Shown: positions 43,608 through 54,365, numbered from the stretch's first letter. The stretch is DNA of 64,000 nucleotides from Murinocardiopsis flavida (GCF_003014485.1 NZ_PYGA01000032.1:1-64000); one strand, 5' to 3'. Notes: generated by a model from the sequence alone, not told the origin. Numbers and translations: made by a program.

Positions 43608-44978
43608 GTGGCTAGTTCCCAGGCCCACCGCCGCGACCGTACGGCTCCCGTCGTCTCCAGCGACACCGGTGAACGCCGTACCTATGTGCTCGACACCAGC
43701 GTCCTGCTGGCCGACCCGATGTCGATAGGCCGGTTCGCCGAGCACGAGGTCGTTCTGCCGATCGTCGTCGTCACCGAACTGGAGCACAAGCGGCACCACC
43801 CCGAGCTCGGCTACTTCGCCCGCGAGGCGCTGCGCAAGCTCGACGACCTCCGTGTGGCACACGGAGGCCTGGACGCCCCGGTCCCGGTGAACGACCTCGG
43901 CGGCACCCTGCGGGTGGAACTCAACCACAGCGATCCGAGCGTGCTGCCCGCCGGTTTCCGGCTGGGCGACAACGACTCCCGGATCCTGACGGTCGCGCGC
44001 AACCTCGAAGTCGAGGGCGAGGCGGCCGATCCCGCGCATCCGCGGCAGGTCGTGCTGGTCAGCAAGGACCTCCCCATGCGCATCAAGGCGTCGTCCATCG
44101 GCCTCGCCGCCGACGAGTACCGCGCCGAACTCGCCATCGAGCACGGCTGGACCGGCATCGTCGAGCTGGAGGTGCCGGCGCACGAGGTCCAGGACCTGTT
44201 CAGCGGCGGCGGCACCGCCGACGTCGAGGCTGCGCGCGACCTGCCCACCAACACCGGGCTGGTGCTGGTGTCGGAGCGCGGCAAGGCGCTCGGCAGGGTG
44301 CTGCCCGACAAGTCGGTGAAGCTGGTCAGGGGCGACCGCGACGTCTTCGGCCTGCACGGGCGCAGCGCCGAGCAGCGCATCGCGCTCGACGTCCTCACCG
44401 ACCCCGACATCGGCATCGTGTCGCTGGGCGGGCGCGCCGGCACCGGCAAGTCCGCGCTCGCGCTGTGCGCGGGTCTCGAAGCGGTCCTCGAACGCAACCA
44501 GCACCGCAAGGTCGTGGTGTTCCGCCCGCTCTACGCCGTGGGCGGCCAGGAGCTCGGCTACCTGCCCGGCGGCGAGTACGAGAAGATGTCACCCTGGTCG
44601 CAGGCCGTGCACGACACCCTCTCGGCGCTCACCACCCAGGACGTCATCGACGAAGTGGTCGAGCGCGGCATGCTGGAGGTGCTCCCGCTCACCCACATCC
44701 GGGGCCGGTCGCTGCACGACTCCTACGTCATCGTCGACGAGGCGCAGTCGCTCGAACGCGGCGTGCTGCTCACCGTGCTGTCCCGCCTCGGCGACAACTC
44801 CCGCGTCGTGCTCACCCACGACGTCGCCCAGCGCGACAACCTCCGCGTGGGCCGCTACGACGGCGTGGTGGCGGTGATCGAGAAGCTCAAGGGCCACCCG
44901 CTGTTCTCGCACACCACTCTGACCCGGTCCGAGCGCTCCCCGATCGCCGCCCTGGTCACGGAGATGCTCGAAGGCTGA
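43608..44978 (+). CDS. phoH2: PIN-PhoH fusion protein (PhoH2-type RNA helicase/nuclease)
   Basis: 456 aa from GTG 43608 (AGGGGGAG site). N-terminal PIN nuclease domain ([12 protein letters not shown] with the metal-binding Asp, [16 protein letters not shown]). C-terminal PhoH ATPase domain: Walker [16 protein letters not shown], Walker [11 protein letters not shown], and [12 protein letters not shown]. Known PhoH2 proteins unwind and cut RNA in an ATP-dependent way. By position it is the counterpart of Rv1095. The small antitoxin-like upstream gene (phoAT) described in mycobacteria was not found here. Confidence 0.93.
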   Translation: MASSQAHRRDRTAPVVSSDTGERRTYVLDTSVLLADPMSIGRFAEHEVVLPIVVVTELEHKRHHPELGYFAREALRKLDDLRVAHGGLDAPVPVNDLGGTLRVELNHSDPSVLPAGFRLGDNDSRILTVARNLEVEGEAADPAHPRQVVLVSKDLPMRIKASSIGLAADEYRAELAIEHGWTGIVELEVPAHEVQDLFSGGGTADVEAARDLPTNTGLVLVSERGKALGRVLPDKSVKLVRGDRDVFGLHGRSAEQRIALDVLTDPDIGIVSLGGRAGTGKSALALCAGLEAVLERNQHRKVVVFRPLYAVGGQELGYLPGGEYEKMSPWSQAVHDTLSALTTQDVIDEVVERGMLEVLPLTHIRGRSLHDSYVIVDEAQSLERGVLLTVLSRLGDNSRVVLTHDVAQRDNLRVGRYDGVVAVIEKLKGHPLFSHTTLTRSERSPIAALVTEMLEG

Positions 44979-45139
44979 TCCGGCGTCGCGGCGGCCGGTC
45001 GGACCGGCCGCCGCGGCACCCCCGGGAACGGCCCGTCCGGTGCTGTTCACGCCGGGTTGTCCCAGGGGTTCTGGTTTTCGGCGCGCGGAGCCGATAGAAA
45101 CCTTGTCGCGAGCAGCATCCCCCGCGACGAGGAGTCCGC

Positions 45140-46684
45140 ATGGCCGACCACCCCTTCACCCGCCGCTCACTGCTGCGCTACGGCGCAGCGGGGCTCGGCG
45201 CCGCCGCGGTCGGCGGGCTCGCCGGCGGCGCGGCCCCGGCATACGCCCAGGGCCGCAACCGGCCGTCCCTCACGCACGGCATCCAGCTCGGCGACCCCCG
45301 CCGCAACGGCGCCGTCGTGTGGACCAGGGCCGACCGCCCGTCGCGGATGATGGTGGAGGTCTCCAGCCGGCCCGACTTCGCCAGGTCGCGCACGATCCCC
45401 GGGCCGCGGCTGCACCCCGGCGCCGACGGGACCGGGCGCCTGCGGCTGCGCGGCCTGCGGCCGGGCCAGGACGTCCACCTGCGGGTGCGCGCCGTCGACG
45501 GGCGCTACCGCAGCGAGGCGGTCGAAGGCTCGTTCCGGACCCCGGGCGGCGCCGGCGGCCCCGTCCGGTTCGTGTGGTCCGGCGACGTCGCCGGGCAGGG
45601 CTGGGGCATCAACACCGACTTCGGCGGCATGCGCATCTACGACGCGATGGCGGCCCGCCGGCCCGACTTCTTCCTGCACAGCGGCGACACCGTGTACGCC
45701 GACGGGCCGCTCGTCGGCAGCGTGGCGCTGCCCGACGGGCGGACCTGGCGCAACGAGGTGACCGAGGAGAAGTCGAAGGTCGCCGAGACCCTCGCGGAGT
45801 TCCGCGGCCAGTTCGCCTACAACCTCCTCGACGAGCCGCTGCGCGCGTTCTCCGCGCACGTCCCGCAGCTCGTGCAGTGGGACGACCACGAGGTCGTCAA
45901 CAACTGGTACCCGGGCGAGATCCTGCCCGCCGACGGCCCCTACACCGAGCGCCGCGTCGACGTGCTGGCCGAGCGCGCGCACCGGGCGTTCTTCGAGTGG
46001 CAGCCGATCATCCGCACCGAGGCGGTCGACGGCCGGGTGTACCGCAAGATCGGCTACGGCCCCGACCTCGACGTGTTCGTCATCGACATGCGCACCTACC
46101 GCGACGCCAACTCGCCGGGAACGGCCGAGCACGAGCGCATCCTCGGCGACGCGCAGGCCCGCTGGCTGGTCGACGGCCTGGCGCGGTCCACGGCGACGTG
46201 GAAGGTCGTGGCGTCCGACATGCCCATCGGCATGGTGGTCGCCGACGGGGCGAACATCGAGGGCGTCGCCAACAACAGGCCGGGCGCGCCGCGGGGCCGC
46301 GAGTCCGAGATCGGCGGGGTGCTGTCCCAGCTGCACCGCCGCGGGGTGGACGACGTCGTGTGGCTGACCGCCGACGTCCACTACACGGCCGCGAACCACT
46401 ACTCGCCGGAGCGGGCCGCGGCCAAGGACTTCACCCCCTTCTGGGAGTTCGTGTCCGGCCCCTTGAACGCCGGGGCGTTCCCCGCGGTGCCGCTCGACCC
46501 GACGTTCGGGCCGGAGCAGGTGTTCGTGAACGCCCCCGACCGCGCCAACGTCGGCCCCATGGAGGGCTTCCAGCACTTCGGCGAGGTCGAGATCGACCCG
46601 GACAGCAAGGAGTTCACCGTCCACCTGCGCGACATCGACGGCCGCTCCCTGTGGACGACGACGCTGCGCCCCGCGCGCGGCTGA
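45140..46684 (+). CDS. phoD: PhoD-like alkaline phosphatase, Tat-exported
   Basis: 514 aa. Twin-arginine signal TRRSLLRYG, with cleavage near PAYAQG. N-terminal fibronectin-like PhoD domain, then the metallophosphatase core: FVWSGDVAGQGW, FFLHSGDTVYADG, VQWDDHEVVNNW, VIDMRTYRD, SDMPIGMVV and DDVVWLTADVHYTAANHY, all PhoD signatures for Fe3+/Ca2+ ligands. Hydrolyses phosphate mono- and diesters outside the cell. The usual conserved Cys of PhoD (in the SGDV/C region) is not obvious. No PHO box was seen upstream. Confidence 0.92.
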   Translation: MADHPFTRRSLLRYGAAGLGAAAVGGLAGGAAPAYAQGRNRPSLTHGIQLGDPRRNGAVVWTRADRPSRMMVEVSSRPDFARSRTIPGPRLHPGADGTGRLRLRGLRPGQDVHLRVRAVDGRYRSEAVEGSFRTPGGAGGPVRFVWSGDVAGQGWGINTDFGGMRIYDAMAARRPDFFLHSGDTVYADGPLVGSVALPDGRTWRNEVTEEKSKVAETLAEFRGQFAYNLLDEPLRAFSAHVPQLVQWDDHEVVNNWYPGEILPADGPYTERRVDVLAERAHRAFFEWQPIIRTEAVDGRVYRKIGYGPDLDVFVIDMRTYRDANSPGTAEHERILGDAQARWLVDGLARSTATWKVVASDMPIGMVVADGANIEGVANNRPGAPRGRESEIGGVLSQLHRRGVDDVVWLTADVHYTAANHYSPERAAAKDFTPFWEFVSGPLNAGAFPAVPLDPTFGPEQVFVNAPDRANVGPMEGFQHFGEVEIDPDSKEFTVHLRDIDGRSLWTTTLRPARG

Positions 46685-46724
46685 GGCGGCACGGCGCGGC
46701 GCGGCGCGGCGGCACGGTTGCGGC

Positions 46725-49700
46725 TCAGGCCAGCGCCCGCAGGGCGCGGGTCAGGCGCCTGACGTCGCGCAGGCGCTGCTCGTAGCGCGCCCCGACCGCG
46801 ATGAGCACGATGCCGACCACCGCGGTCGGGATCCAGTTGGGCAGGGCGGCGACCTCGTACCAGATCGGCGGCCCGAAGCTCTTGGCCGCCACCAGCAGCA
46901 GGGTCCCGCCGCCGATGAGCAGCGGGCTCTGCAAGCGCCACCGCGCCCCGGCCAGTGCCACCGCCAGTGACACGGCCGCCAGCAGACCCACCCGCCACGC
47001 GGCGGGGTCGACGAACTGCGCCATGGCGAGGCTCGGCACCAGGAGCAGGGCCAGGCCCGGCCCGTAGGCGCGCCAGGTGCCGGTGCCGGGCCGCCTGCGG
47101 CGCCACTCCCACCCGGCGGCGAGCGCGGCCAGCGCGGGGACGACCGCGTACGGTTCGGGCGCGGTGACCTGCTGGGCGCTGAGGAACACCCAGATCGCGG
47201 CGAGGAGCAGCGCCCCGCCCGCCGCGCCGAGCCACCGGCGCCCCGCACGCGGCGCGCTCGTGAGGGCGATCACGCCCAGTGCGGCGAGCGCGACCGCTGT
47301 CAGCTCCCCGCGTCCCGACCCGGTCAGGCTGAGCAGCACCGCAGTGGCGCCCAGCACGCCCGCTGCGGCCTCGGCGGCGATGAGCACCGCCGGGTCGAGC
47401 CGGCGCAGCCCCAGTACCGCCGCGACCGATGCGGTCACCGCGATGGGGGCGAGCCCGGCGACCTCGGGGGGCTGGCCCAGCGCCAGGGGCAGTGCCACGG
47501 CGAAGCCGCCGGTCGCCAGGACCGCGGCGGCGGTCGCCCCGGCCGCGGCGGGCACCGTGCGCGCCAGCGCGGCGCCGATCGCCGCGAGGACCGCGATCGC
47601 CGCGAGGACGACGAGGGTCGCCGGGCGTTCCGCCAGCGACCACGCCGCTGCGAGCGTCGCGGCCCACAGGGCGGCGGCGCCCGCCGCGGCGGCCGCACCG
47701 CTGCGGCGGCTCAGCGCCGCGACGGTGCCGAGACCGGCGGCGACGAGCAGCAGCCAGCAGAGTGCGCCCGCGTACGGCAGGGGCACCGCGAGGGCCCACG
47801 GGGCGAGGACGGGGACGGCGGCCTGCGCCAGCGCGATCGGGAGCAGCCACCGGGCGTAGGTGCGGACCAGGAGGGCGGCACCGGTCGCGACCAGCGCCGC
47901 CGCCACGGGCGCCGTCGGATCCGGCGACGCCCCGAACACCGGGTGCAGCGCCGTTGCGGCGGGCGTGCCCGCCCCCAGCGGCCCCGCGCCGCCCCATGCG
48001 TCGCCGAGCCACAGGTAGGGGCCCACCAGCACCGCGGCGAGCCGCGCCGCCACCTCTGCCACCGCGATCAGCACGGGGACACCGGACGCGGCGGCGAGGA
48101 CGCGGCCGAACACGCCGCCCGCCGCCGCGGCGAGCAGCGGCAGCACCACGGCGGCGATCGCCGCCGCCAGGATCGGCACACCGGGGCCGGGGGCGATCAA
48201 GAGCCCCGCGACCGCCAGGACGGCGCCCGCCACGACGAGGCCGTACCGCTGCCCGCCCCGGCGGTCCCAGATCCGCGCCCCCGCCACCTGCGAGAGCACG
48301 GCCGCGACCGCCAGGGCCGCGTACGGGTACCACTGCGGGGTGACCCGCACGGGCCCGAGCGTGTGCCCTCCGTCCGCCGCTGCGGCGAGCGCGGTGAGCA
48401 CCACCGCGCCGCAGCCGAGCGCGGCGAGCCCCGCCAGCGCACCGGACACCGGGGCGGCCGTGCGGATCGTCGCGGGCCGGACGGCTCCGGCGGCGACCGC
48501 GGCGCACGCCGTCAACGCCGACAGGACGAGCAGGGTCGGGGCCGGTCCGGCCAGGGACCAGCCGAGCGCCGGTACGGCGAGGAGCAGCCCGGCGCCCGCC
48601 CGCGCAACGGCGGCCCCGCCGGTGCTCGCGGCCGACAGGAGCAGCAGCGCGCCCGCCGTCGCTGTCACGGCGGCGAGGGCGGCGCCCCACGGCACCGCCA
48701 GGGCGGTGACCGCGACCGGGACCAGGAGCCCTGCGGCGACGGACATCGCGGCGGCGACGGCCTGCCGCGGCGTGGTGCGGTAGTGGACGTCCGGCGGAAC
48801 CGGCAGCAGGGCGCGCGCCGCCGCCACGCACAGCACCAGGCTCAGCACGGCCGCCGCGAGCGCGGCGAGCGCGGCGAGCGGCAGGAGCTCCCCCGATGGA
48901 AGGGCGCCGGGGAGGACCGCAGCGGGCGCGCCGCGCCACGGCGCGGCGAAGCCCGGCAGCGACCCCGTGAAGACGGCGGCGATGCGCTCCCCGCCGGGCA
49001 GCAGGGCCGCGCCCCCGAGGAACCCCGCCACCACGATGAGCAGCGTGCGCAGGCCCAGGTCGGGGTCATCGCCGCCGCTGCCCTGCCCGCCCTCGGCCCG
49101 CGCGCCCGCGATGGCGAGGCGGACCCGGGCGGCGACGGTCGTCGCCGACGCCTCCCACTGGAGTGGGACCGGCACGGCGGGAACCGCGTGGGCCGCCGCG
49201 ACGAGGGCGAGCAGGGACGCGACGGCGGCGACGAACGTCACCGCCCAGGGCTGCGTGGCCGCCCCGGACGAGAGCGCCGCCCCCGCGGCGAGGCCGAGCG
49301 GCAGGACCGCGGCGATGTCGAGCGCCGCGGCCTGCGCCGGGCGGCCCGCCCGGCGCACGGCCACCGTCGCGGCGCCCACGGCGGCCGTCGCGACGGCGAG
49401 GAACGCCATGGTGTACGCCATCGGGGGTGCCGTCCCGGCGGCCAGCGCCGCCGCAGTGAGCCCGCTCCCCGCGGCGACGGTGCCGACCGCGGCGCAGCCG
49501 CGCAGGGCTGTGCCGCGGGCGAAGAGCGCGGGGAGGGCGGCCGCGGCGCTCAGCACGGCGAGCACGGTCACCGCCGCCGCGTCGGTGGCCAGCGAGGCCG
49601 CCGCCGCGAGGGCCGCCCCGGTCCCGGCCAGGACGATGCCGACGCGGACCGTGCGCCGCGCCGCTGCGCGGGTGGCGCCGAGCCGGACGAGGCGCTCGGC

Positions 49701-51425
49701 GGAGCGGCCGGGTGCGAGGGCGCGCCAGCCGCCCCGGGCGGTCGCGGCGGGCGCGCCCGCGCTCTTGGGGCCGTCGGCCTCGCGTGCGCCGCCGCCGGGC
49801 GCTGCGACGCCGCCGTTGGGCGCCGCAGGACCGACGGGGCTCGGGGCGTCGGGCAGGGCGTCGGCGAGCCGGTCGGCCGCCCACGCGCAGCCGAGGGTCG
49901 CCGCGGTGGCGGTCGTGAACAGGATGGCGGAGCCCGGGTACGGCGACTGGCCTGCCGCCGTGAGACCCGTCGTCGCCAGCGCGGCGAGCGCGGCGGGTGC
50001 CGTCCAGTCGCGGGCGCGCGCCCAGGCGAGGAGGGCCCACCCGGCGCCCGCTGCGGCGAGCGTCGCCGTCAGCCCGGCACCCCAGGGGGCCGTGAGGGCG
50101 GTGGAGCCGGTGGCGAACCCGTTCCACGTGCCGGCCGCGGTGGCGAACGTCCCGAACGTGGCGACGGCGGCGGGCGCGCCGCAGGCCGTGCCGATCCCCA
50201 GCAGGACGGCGACCGCCCGTCCCGGCCCCGGGCGCACCGCCGGCGGCAGGGCCGCCACGGCGCCCGCTGCTGCGGCGGCAGCGGCGGCGAGCGATAGCGG
50301 GGTGAGGACGAACGGGCCGCCGAGGCCGGACACCGCGGCGGGGACGGCGGTCACCCAGCAGGCCGCCGCGGCCCCGTAATACGCGGCGCGCGGCCCGACG
50401 GCGGCGGGGTGCGCCGCGGCGAGCAGCGCCGCCGCCCCCGCCAGGAGCAGCGCGGCGGCCGCCCAGAGGCCGTCGCGTCCGGGGTCGAGCAGGGCGGCGT
50501 TCCCGTAGGCCGCGACCGCCACCAGCGCGAGCCCCGCCGTCCAGGTGGCTGCGGCGAGGACGGCGACGAGTCCGCGGAGGCGGCCGGCCGGCAGCAGGCG
50601 GGCGACGAGGACGTCCGCCAGCGCCGTCGCCGGCAGGGCCACGAGCAGGGCCGCGCCGGGGACCCCCGCCTCCTGGGCGCCGACCGCGGCGAAGGGCAGC
50701 ACGAGCTGGGCGAGGACCGCGGCGATCGCGCGGGGGCCGCGCAGCGGCACCGCGACCGGATACAGCGCCAGCACGGCGGCGATGACCGCGGCGGCGGCCG
50801 CGGCGTAGCCCAGTGCGAGCGGGCCGAATTCGCGGCCGCCCACCCACCACAGCGCGGTGGCGTCCAGGACCAGCAGCGCGGCACCCAGCGCGCCGAAGGT
50901 CTCGGCGGTGGCGGTCATCCCGCGCCGCAGCAGCGGGTAGCCGGCCGCCATGGTCAGCGCCGTGCAGCAGCCGAGGATCAGGGCCCGGCCGCCGATACCG
51001 ACGCTGCCCCAGGTGACGACGGTGAACACGGTCGCGGCGATGACCATGAGGAGGCCGCCGAGGCCGAGCAGGATGTTCTGCACCGAGTGCGCAGTGAGCT
51101 CCCGCAGGGGGCGCAGGGGGCGCAGGAGGTCGCGGGGGCGCGGCGGCGGGCCCGCGGGGGCGGCGGGCGCGGGCGCCGCCTGCGGCGCGGCGGCGGGCCG
51201 CGGGCGGGCGTCCCGCACGGCGCGCAGCCGCCCGAGGTGGACGTGGTACTGCGCCGCGAGGGTGCGCCGGTGCAGGTCGACGCGTTGGAGTTCGAGGACG
51301 ACCCGGCCGAGGCTGTCGGCGTCGGGCCCGGTGAGCGGCAGTCCGCAGCGGGGGCAGGCGGGCGCGCTCGCGGAGAGAGGGGCGGCACAGTCCGGGCACT
51401 GGGGTGCGGGCGGCGGGAGGTCCAT
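46725..51425 (-). CDS. Giant polytopic membrane protein with N-terminal zinc ribbon (SCO7613-type)
   Basis: About 1566 aa from ATG 51425 (ATG 51461 possible). The start has two zinc-ribbon knuckles, CPDC and CPRCG, then a Pro/Ala-rich stretch (PAAAPQAAPAPAAPAGPP), then dozens of Ala/Leu/Val-rich spans to the end (RYEQRLRDVRRLTRALRALA). Spans are regularly spaced with short loops, suggesting internal repetition. Such proteins occur widely in actinomycetes, with no known activity; the zinc ribbon suggests contact with a partner. The composition is extreme (Ala dominant), so shadow frames are abundant here. Confidence 0.85.
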   Translation of the reverse strand: MDLPPPAPQCPDCAAPLSASAPACPRCGLPLTGPDADSLGRVVLELQRVDLHRRTLAAQYHVHLGRLRAVRDARPRPAAAPQAAPAPAAPAGPPPRPRDLLRPLRPLRELTAHSVQNILLGLGGLLMVIAATVFTVVTWGSVGIGGRALILGCCTALTMAAGYPLLRRGMTATAETFGALGAALLVLDATALWWVGGREFGPLALGYAAAAAAVIAAVLALYPVAVPLRGPRAIAAVLAQLVLPFAAVGAQEAGVPGAALLVALPATALADVLVARLLPAGRLRGLVAVLAAATWTAGLALVAVAAYGNAALLDPGRDGLWAAAALLLAGAAALLAAAHPAAVGPRAAYYGAAAACWVTAVPAAVSGLGGPFVLTPLSLAAAAAAAAGAVAALPPAVRPGPGRAVAVLLGIGTACGAPAAVATFGTFATAAGTWNGFATGSTALTAPWGAGLTATLAAAGAGWALLAWARARDWTAPAALAALATTGLTAAGQSPYPGSAILFTTATAATLGCAWAADRLADALPDAPSPVGPAAPNGGVAAPGGGAREADGPKSAGAPAATARGGWRALAPGRSAERLVRLGATRAAARRTVRVGIVLAGTGAALAAAASLATDAAAVTVLAVLSAAAALPALFARGTALRGCAAVGTVAAGSGLTAAALAAGTAPPMAYTMAFLAVATAAVGAATVAVRRAGRPAQAAALDIAAVLPLGLAAGAALSSGAATQPWAVTFVAAVASLLALVAAAHAVPAVPVPLQWEASATTVAARVRLAIAGARAEGGQGSGGDDPDLGLRTLLIVVAGFLGGAALLPGGERIAAVFTGSLPGFAAPWRGAPAAVLPGALPSGELLPLAALAALAAAVLSLVLCVAAARALLPVPPDVHYRTTPRQAVAAAMSVAAGLLVPVAVTALAVPWGAALAAVTATAGALLLLSAASTGGAAVARAGAGLLLAVPALGWSLAGPAPTLLVLSALTACAAVAAGAVRPATIRTAAPVSGALAGLAALGCGAVVLTALAAAADGGHTLGPVRVTPQWYPYAALAVAAVLSQVAGARIWDRRGGQRYGLVVAGAVLAVAGLLIAPGPGVPILAAAIAAVVLPLLAAAAGGVFGRVLAAASGVPVLIAVAEVAARLAAVLVGPYLWLGDAWGGAGPLGAGTPAATALHPVFGASPDPTAPVAAALVATGAALLVRTYARWLLPIALAQAAVPVLAPWALAVPLPYAGALCWLLLVAAGLGTVAALSRRSGAAAAAGAAALWAATLAAAWSLAERPATLVVLAAIAVLAAIGAALARTVPAAAGATAAAVLATGGFAVALPLALGQPPEVAGLAPIAVTASVAAVLGLRRLDPAVLIAAEAAAGVLGATAVLLSLTGSGRGELTAVALAALGVIALTSAPRAGRRWLGAAGGALLLAAIWVFLSAQQVTAPEPYAVVPALAALAAGWEWRRRRPGTGTWRAYGPGLALLLVPSLAMAQFVDPAAWRVGLLAAVSLAVALAGARWRLQSPLLIGGGTLLLVAAKSFGPPIWYEVAALPNWIPTAVVGIVLIAVGARYEQRLRDVRRLTRALRALA

Positions 51426-51957
51426 CGGGCCACACTCGCAGCGGGCCGACGAAAGCCGCATGCGGTCGGATACTCACTTCGGCGGTGAGTACCGGCCGAG
51501 GCCCGGCCGAGTACCGGCCGAGGGCCGGCCGAGGGCCGGGCGGGCGGGTGCCGCGGCGCAGGCGCGTCGGGCACGCGGATCGCCGCAGGTCAAGGTGGTG
51601 ATCCCGGGCGCGGCCCCTGGACGGGCCGTGGCGGTCGGGGCGCATGGGACGCATATGACCGCACGTGACCCTATGTACTGTGATGGAGGTCACACGCGAT
51701 TTGGTGTTACGAGCCTGTGATCATGCGGCAGGGTGGGGCCCGGTTCAAGAAGCGCCCCCCTTCGCGCTGGTTCATCGTGACATCGCCTGATTGGTGAGGT
51801 ATGTCGCAACTGCGCGGTTCTTCGACGGCTCTGGCGGCCAGTGGTCTCACGTGCGCCCCATCCCGCCCGTCGTTTTCGCTCGACACCCGGAGGACGCAGG
51901 GGGGCTCGGTCGATCGCACGCGGATCACTGGGCGTGCGGCAGGCGAAAGGGCAGTAC
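51426..51957. other. Long regulatory gap before the secreted muralytic gene
   Basis: GAGTACCGGCCGAGG-type microrepeats at 51487-51540, then a Crp box at 51679-51694, then about 260 nt of leader. Several hairpins are possible in the leader. I could not recognise a riboswitch. No gene is supported. Confidence 0.5.
51679..51694. promoter_or_regulatory. Perfect Crp box
   Basis: TGTGATGGAGGTCACA, i.e. TGTGA-N6-TCACA, exactly the site known for actinobacterial Crp (GlxR). It lies 264 nt before the TTG of the muralytic gene, a class of gene (rpf and relatives) known to be under Crp in M. tuberculosis, Corynebacterium and Streptomyces. Confidence 0.82.
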
Positions 51958-52623
51958 TTGCTATTCAATCGGATCTCGCTACGTCTCGCCGTTGCGGCGG
52001 GAGCGGCGGCGGTCGTCGCCGGCGGCACCTTCGCGGTGAGCGCGTTCGCCGATAGCGACACAAAGAGCGACCAGGCCGCATCGGCGGCCGTCGGCGGCCA
52101 GGCCCCCCAGGCCGACACCTCGGAGACCCCGTTCTTCCCCAAGGCCGAGAAGGTCTCCAAGAAGGAGCTCGAGGACCAGCAGCAGCAGTCCAAGAAGAAG
52201 CGCAGCGAGGCGGCCGGCGCCGGATCCACCGACGCGTCCGGCAAGGTCGAGGCGAAGAAGAAGGAGAAGCCCAAGGAGGACTCGGACTCCGGCGGCGGCT
52301 CCTCCGGCGGCTCCGTTCCCAGCGGCAGCCCCAAGTCCATCGCCAAGGGCATGCTCGGCGACTACGGCTGGGGCGGCGACCAGTTCAACTGCCTCGAACC
52401 GCTGTGGGAGAAGGAGAGCAACTGGAACCCCAGCGCCAAGAACCCGAGTTCGGGCGCGTACGGGATCCCGCAGTCGCTGCCCGGTTCCAAGATGGCCAGC
52501 GCGGGCTCCGACTGGGAGTCCAACCCCGCCACGCAGATCAAGTGGGGGCTGGGCTACATCGAGGACCGCTACGGCTCGCCGTGCGGGGCGTGGGAGCACT
52601 CGCAGAGCAACGGCTGGTACTGA
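51958..52623 (+). CDS. Secreted lytic transglycosylase-like protein
   Basis: 221 aa from TTG 51958 (AAAGGG 6 nt upstream; GTG 51934 possible). Signal peptide LRLAVAAGAAAVVAGGTFAV, cleaved near AFADSD. A long Lys/Glu/Ser linker follows (KKELEDQQQQSKKKRSE...). The C-terminal domain (about 140-221) has CLEPLWEKESNWNPSAKNPS with the catalytic Glu of lysozyme-like folds, then SGAYGIPQSLPG and PATQIKWGLGYIEDRYGSPC, which is the aggregation-promoting-factor/transglycosylase pattern of actinobacteria. It should cut or remodel peptidoglycan. A strong terminator follows. Confidence 0.9.
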   Translation: MLFNRISLRLAVAAGAAAVVAGGTFAVSAFADSDTKSDQAASAAVGGQAPQADTSETPFFPKAEKVSKKELEDQQQQSKKKRSEAAGAGSTDASGKVEAKKKEKPKEDSDSGGGSSGGSVPSGSPKSIAKGMLGDYGWGGDQFNCLEPLWEKESNWNPSAKNPSSGAYGIPQSLPGSKMASAGSDWESNPATQIKWGLGYIEDRYGSPCGAWEHSQSNGWY

Positions 52624-52701
52624 GCCGGTACTGAGAGCCGGTCCCGAGCGGTACCGGGCCGGTACCGACCGCGCCGCGGTACCGGCCGGAACAGGACGAA
52701 C

Positions 52702-52734
52702 CGAAGGGCCCGCTGCCCGGCAGCGGGCCCTTCG
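52702..52734. terminator. Bidirectional terminator
   Basis: A 15-bp perfect stem with 3-nt loop (arms CGAAGGGCCCGCTGC and complement) sits between the convergent muralytic gene and fumC, ending 31 nt from the fumC stop. It can serve both strands. Confidence 0.85.
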
Positions 52735-52765
52735 CGTGCCGCGCCCCGCCCGGGGCGCGGGCCGC

Positions 52766-54154
52766 TCAGACCGAGTTGGTCATCTTCAGCACGTCGAGCG
52801 CCTCGTCCAACTGGGCCTCCGTGAGGGTGCCGTTGGCGAGGTGCCCGCGCTCGACGACCACCTGGCGGATCGTCTTGCGCTCGGCGAGCGCCTGCTTGGC
52901 GACCTTCGCGGCCTCCTCGTAGCCGATGTGGCGGTTCAGCGGCGTGACGATCGACGGGGAGGACTCGGCGTACTCGCGGCAGCGCTCCTCGTTCGCCTCG
53001 ATGCCGGCCACACAGCGGTCGGCGAACACCCGCGACACGTTCGCGAGCAGCCGGATCGACTCCAGCACGTTGCGGGCGATCAGGGGGAGCTGCACGTTCA
53101 ACTCGAAGTTGCCGCTCGACCCGCCGAACGCCACCGCTGCGTCGTTGCCGACGACCTGCGAGGACACCTGGAGCATCGCCTCGCACAGCACCGGGTTGAC
53201 CTTGCCCGGCATGATCGACGACCCGGGTTGCAGGTCCGGCAGGTAGATCTCGGTGAGCCCGGTACGCGGCCCCGACCCCATCCAGCGGATGTCGTTGGCG
53301 ATCTTGACGAAGCCCACCGCGATGGTCCGCAGCTGCCCGGACAGCTCCACCAGGCCGTCGCGGGCGCCCTGCGCCTCGAAGTGGTCGCGCGCCTCGGTCA
53401 GGGGCAGGCCGGTGGTCCGGGCGATCTCGGCGATGACCCGGCCGGCGAACCCCTCGGGGGTGTTGATGCCGGTGCCCACGGCGGTACCGCCCAAGGGCAG
53501 CTCCGCCACCCGCGGCAGTGCCGACTCCACGCGCTCCACCCCGTAGCGGACCTGCGCGGCGAAGCCGGCGAACTCCTGGCCCAGGGTGACGGGCGTGGCG
53601 TCCATGAGGTGCGTGCGCCCGCTCTTGACGACGGTCGCGAACTCGGCGGCCTTGGCGTCGAGCGCCGCGCTCAGGTGCCGCAGCGCGGGGACGAGGTCCT
53701 CGATGACGGCTGCGGTCGCCGCGATGTGGATCGACGAGGGGAACACGTCGTTGGACGACTGCGACGCGTTCACATGGTCGTTGGGGTGCACCGGCTCGCC
53801 GAGCGCGGCGCTCGCGAGAGTGGCGACGACCTCATTGGTGTTCATGTTGCTGGACGTGCCCGAACCGGTCTGGAAGACGTCGATCGGGAACTCGTCGTTC
53901 CACGCGCCCTCGGCGACCTCCAGCGCCGCCGCCCGGATCGCCGCGGCCTGCTCGGCCTTGATGACGCCCAGTTCGGCGTTGACGGTCGCCGCGGCGGCCT
54001 TGATGTGGCCGAGCGCCGCGATGTGCGAGTGCTCCAGGCCCTGGCCCGAAATGGGGAAGTTCTGCACCGCCCGCTGGGTCTGCGCCCGCCACTTGGCATC
54101 GGCGGGGACTTCGACCTCGCCCATCGAGTCGTGCTCGATGCGGTATCCACTCAT
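52766..54154 (-). CDS. fumC: Fumarate hydratase, class II
   Basis: 462 aa. Family signature [12 protein letters not shown]; active-site [15 protein letters not shown] (His) and [25 protein letters not shown]. Interconverts fumarate and malate in the TCA cycle, iron-independent. The ATG at 54154 has AGAGGTG upstream. Next in the conserved order would be glpX (Rv1098c-Rv1099c); here about 10 kb of transporters lie between them. Confidence 0.96.
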   Translation of the reverse strand: MSGYRIEHDSMGEVEVPADAKWRAQTQRAVQNFPISGQGLEHSHIAALGHIKAAAATVNAELGVIKAEQAAAIRAAALEVAEGAWNDEFPIDVFQTGSGTSSNMNTNEVVATLASAALGEPVHPNDHVNASQSSNDVFPSSIHIAATAAVIEDLVPALRHLSAALDAKAAEFATVVKSGRTHLMDATPVTLGQEFAGFAAQVRYGVERVESALPRVAELPLGGTAVGTGINTPEGFAGRVIAEIARTTGLPLTEARDHFEAQGARDGLVELSGQLRTIAVGFVKIANDIRWMGSGPRTGLTEIYLPDLQPGSSIMPGKVNPVLCEAMLQVSSQVVGNDAAVAFGGSSGNFELNVQLPLIARNVLESIRLLANVSRVFADRCVAGIEANEERCREYAESSPSIVTPLNRHIGYEEAAKVAKQALAERKTIRQVVVERGHLANGTLTEAQLDEALDVLKMTNSV

Positions 54155-54365
54155 CGTTGACTGACACCTCTCCAGGTCGGATCTCTGCCCCAAGATTGCC
54201 AGACGCCCCCGCCGGCCGCTCCGCCAGAGCACCCGTGCGGACCGCGCCCCCAGACCCCCGCGCCCCCGGACCCCCGGAGCGCCGGGCGCCGGGCGCCGGC
54301 CCGCCGTCCACAGGGCGCCGCGCCGCTTGCGACAGCACCGCCCCGGCTTGCGTACGCTCGTGTCC

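Noticed and set aside
47943-50297. Large plus-strand frames opposite the giant membrane protein
   Set aside because: Their translations are Arg/Gly/Pro-rich with no motif or ribosome site, while the minus frame has regular membrane spans and a zinc ribbon.
51695-51957. c-di-AMP (ydaO-type) riboswitch before the muralytic gene
   Set aside because: The context is right, but the conserved core could not be recognised by eye, so it is listed only as a check.
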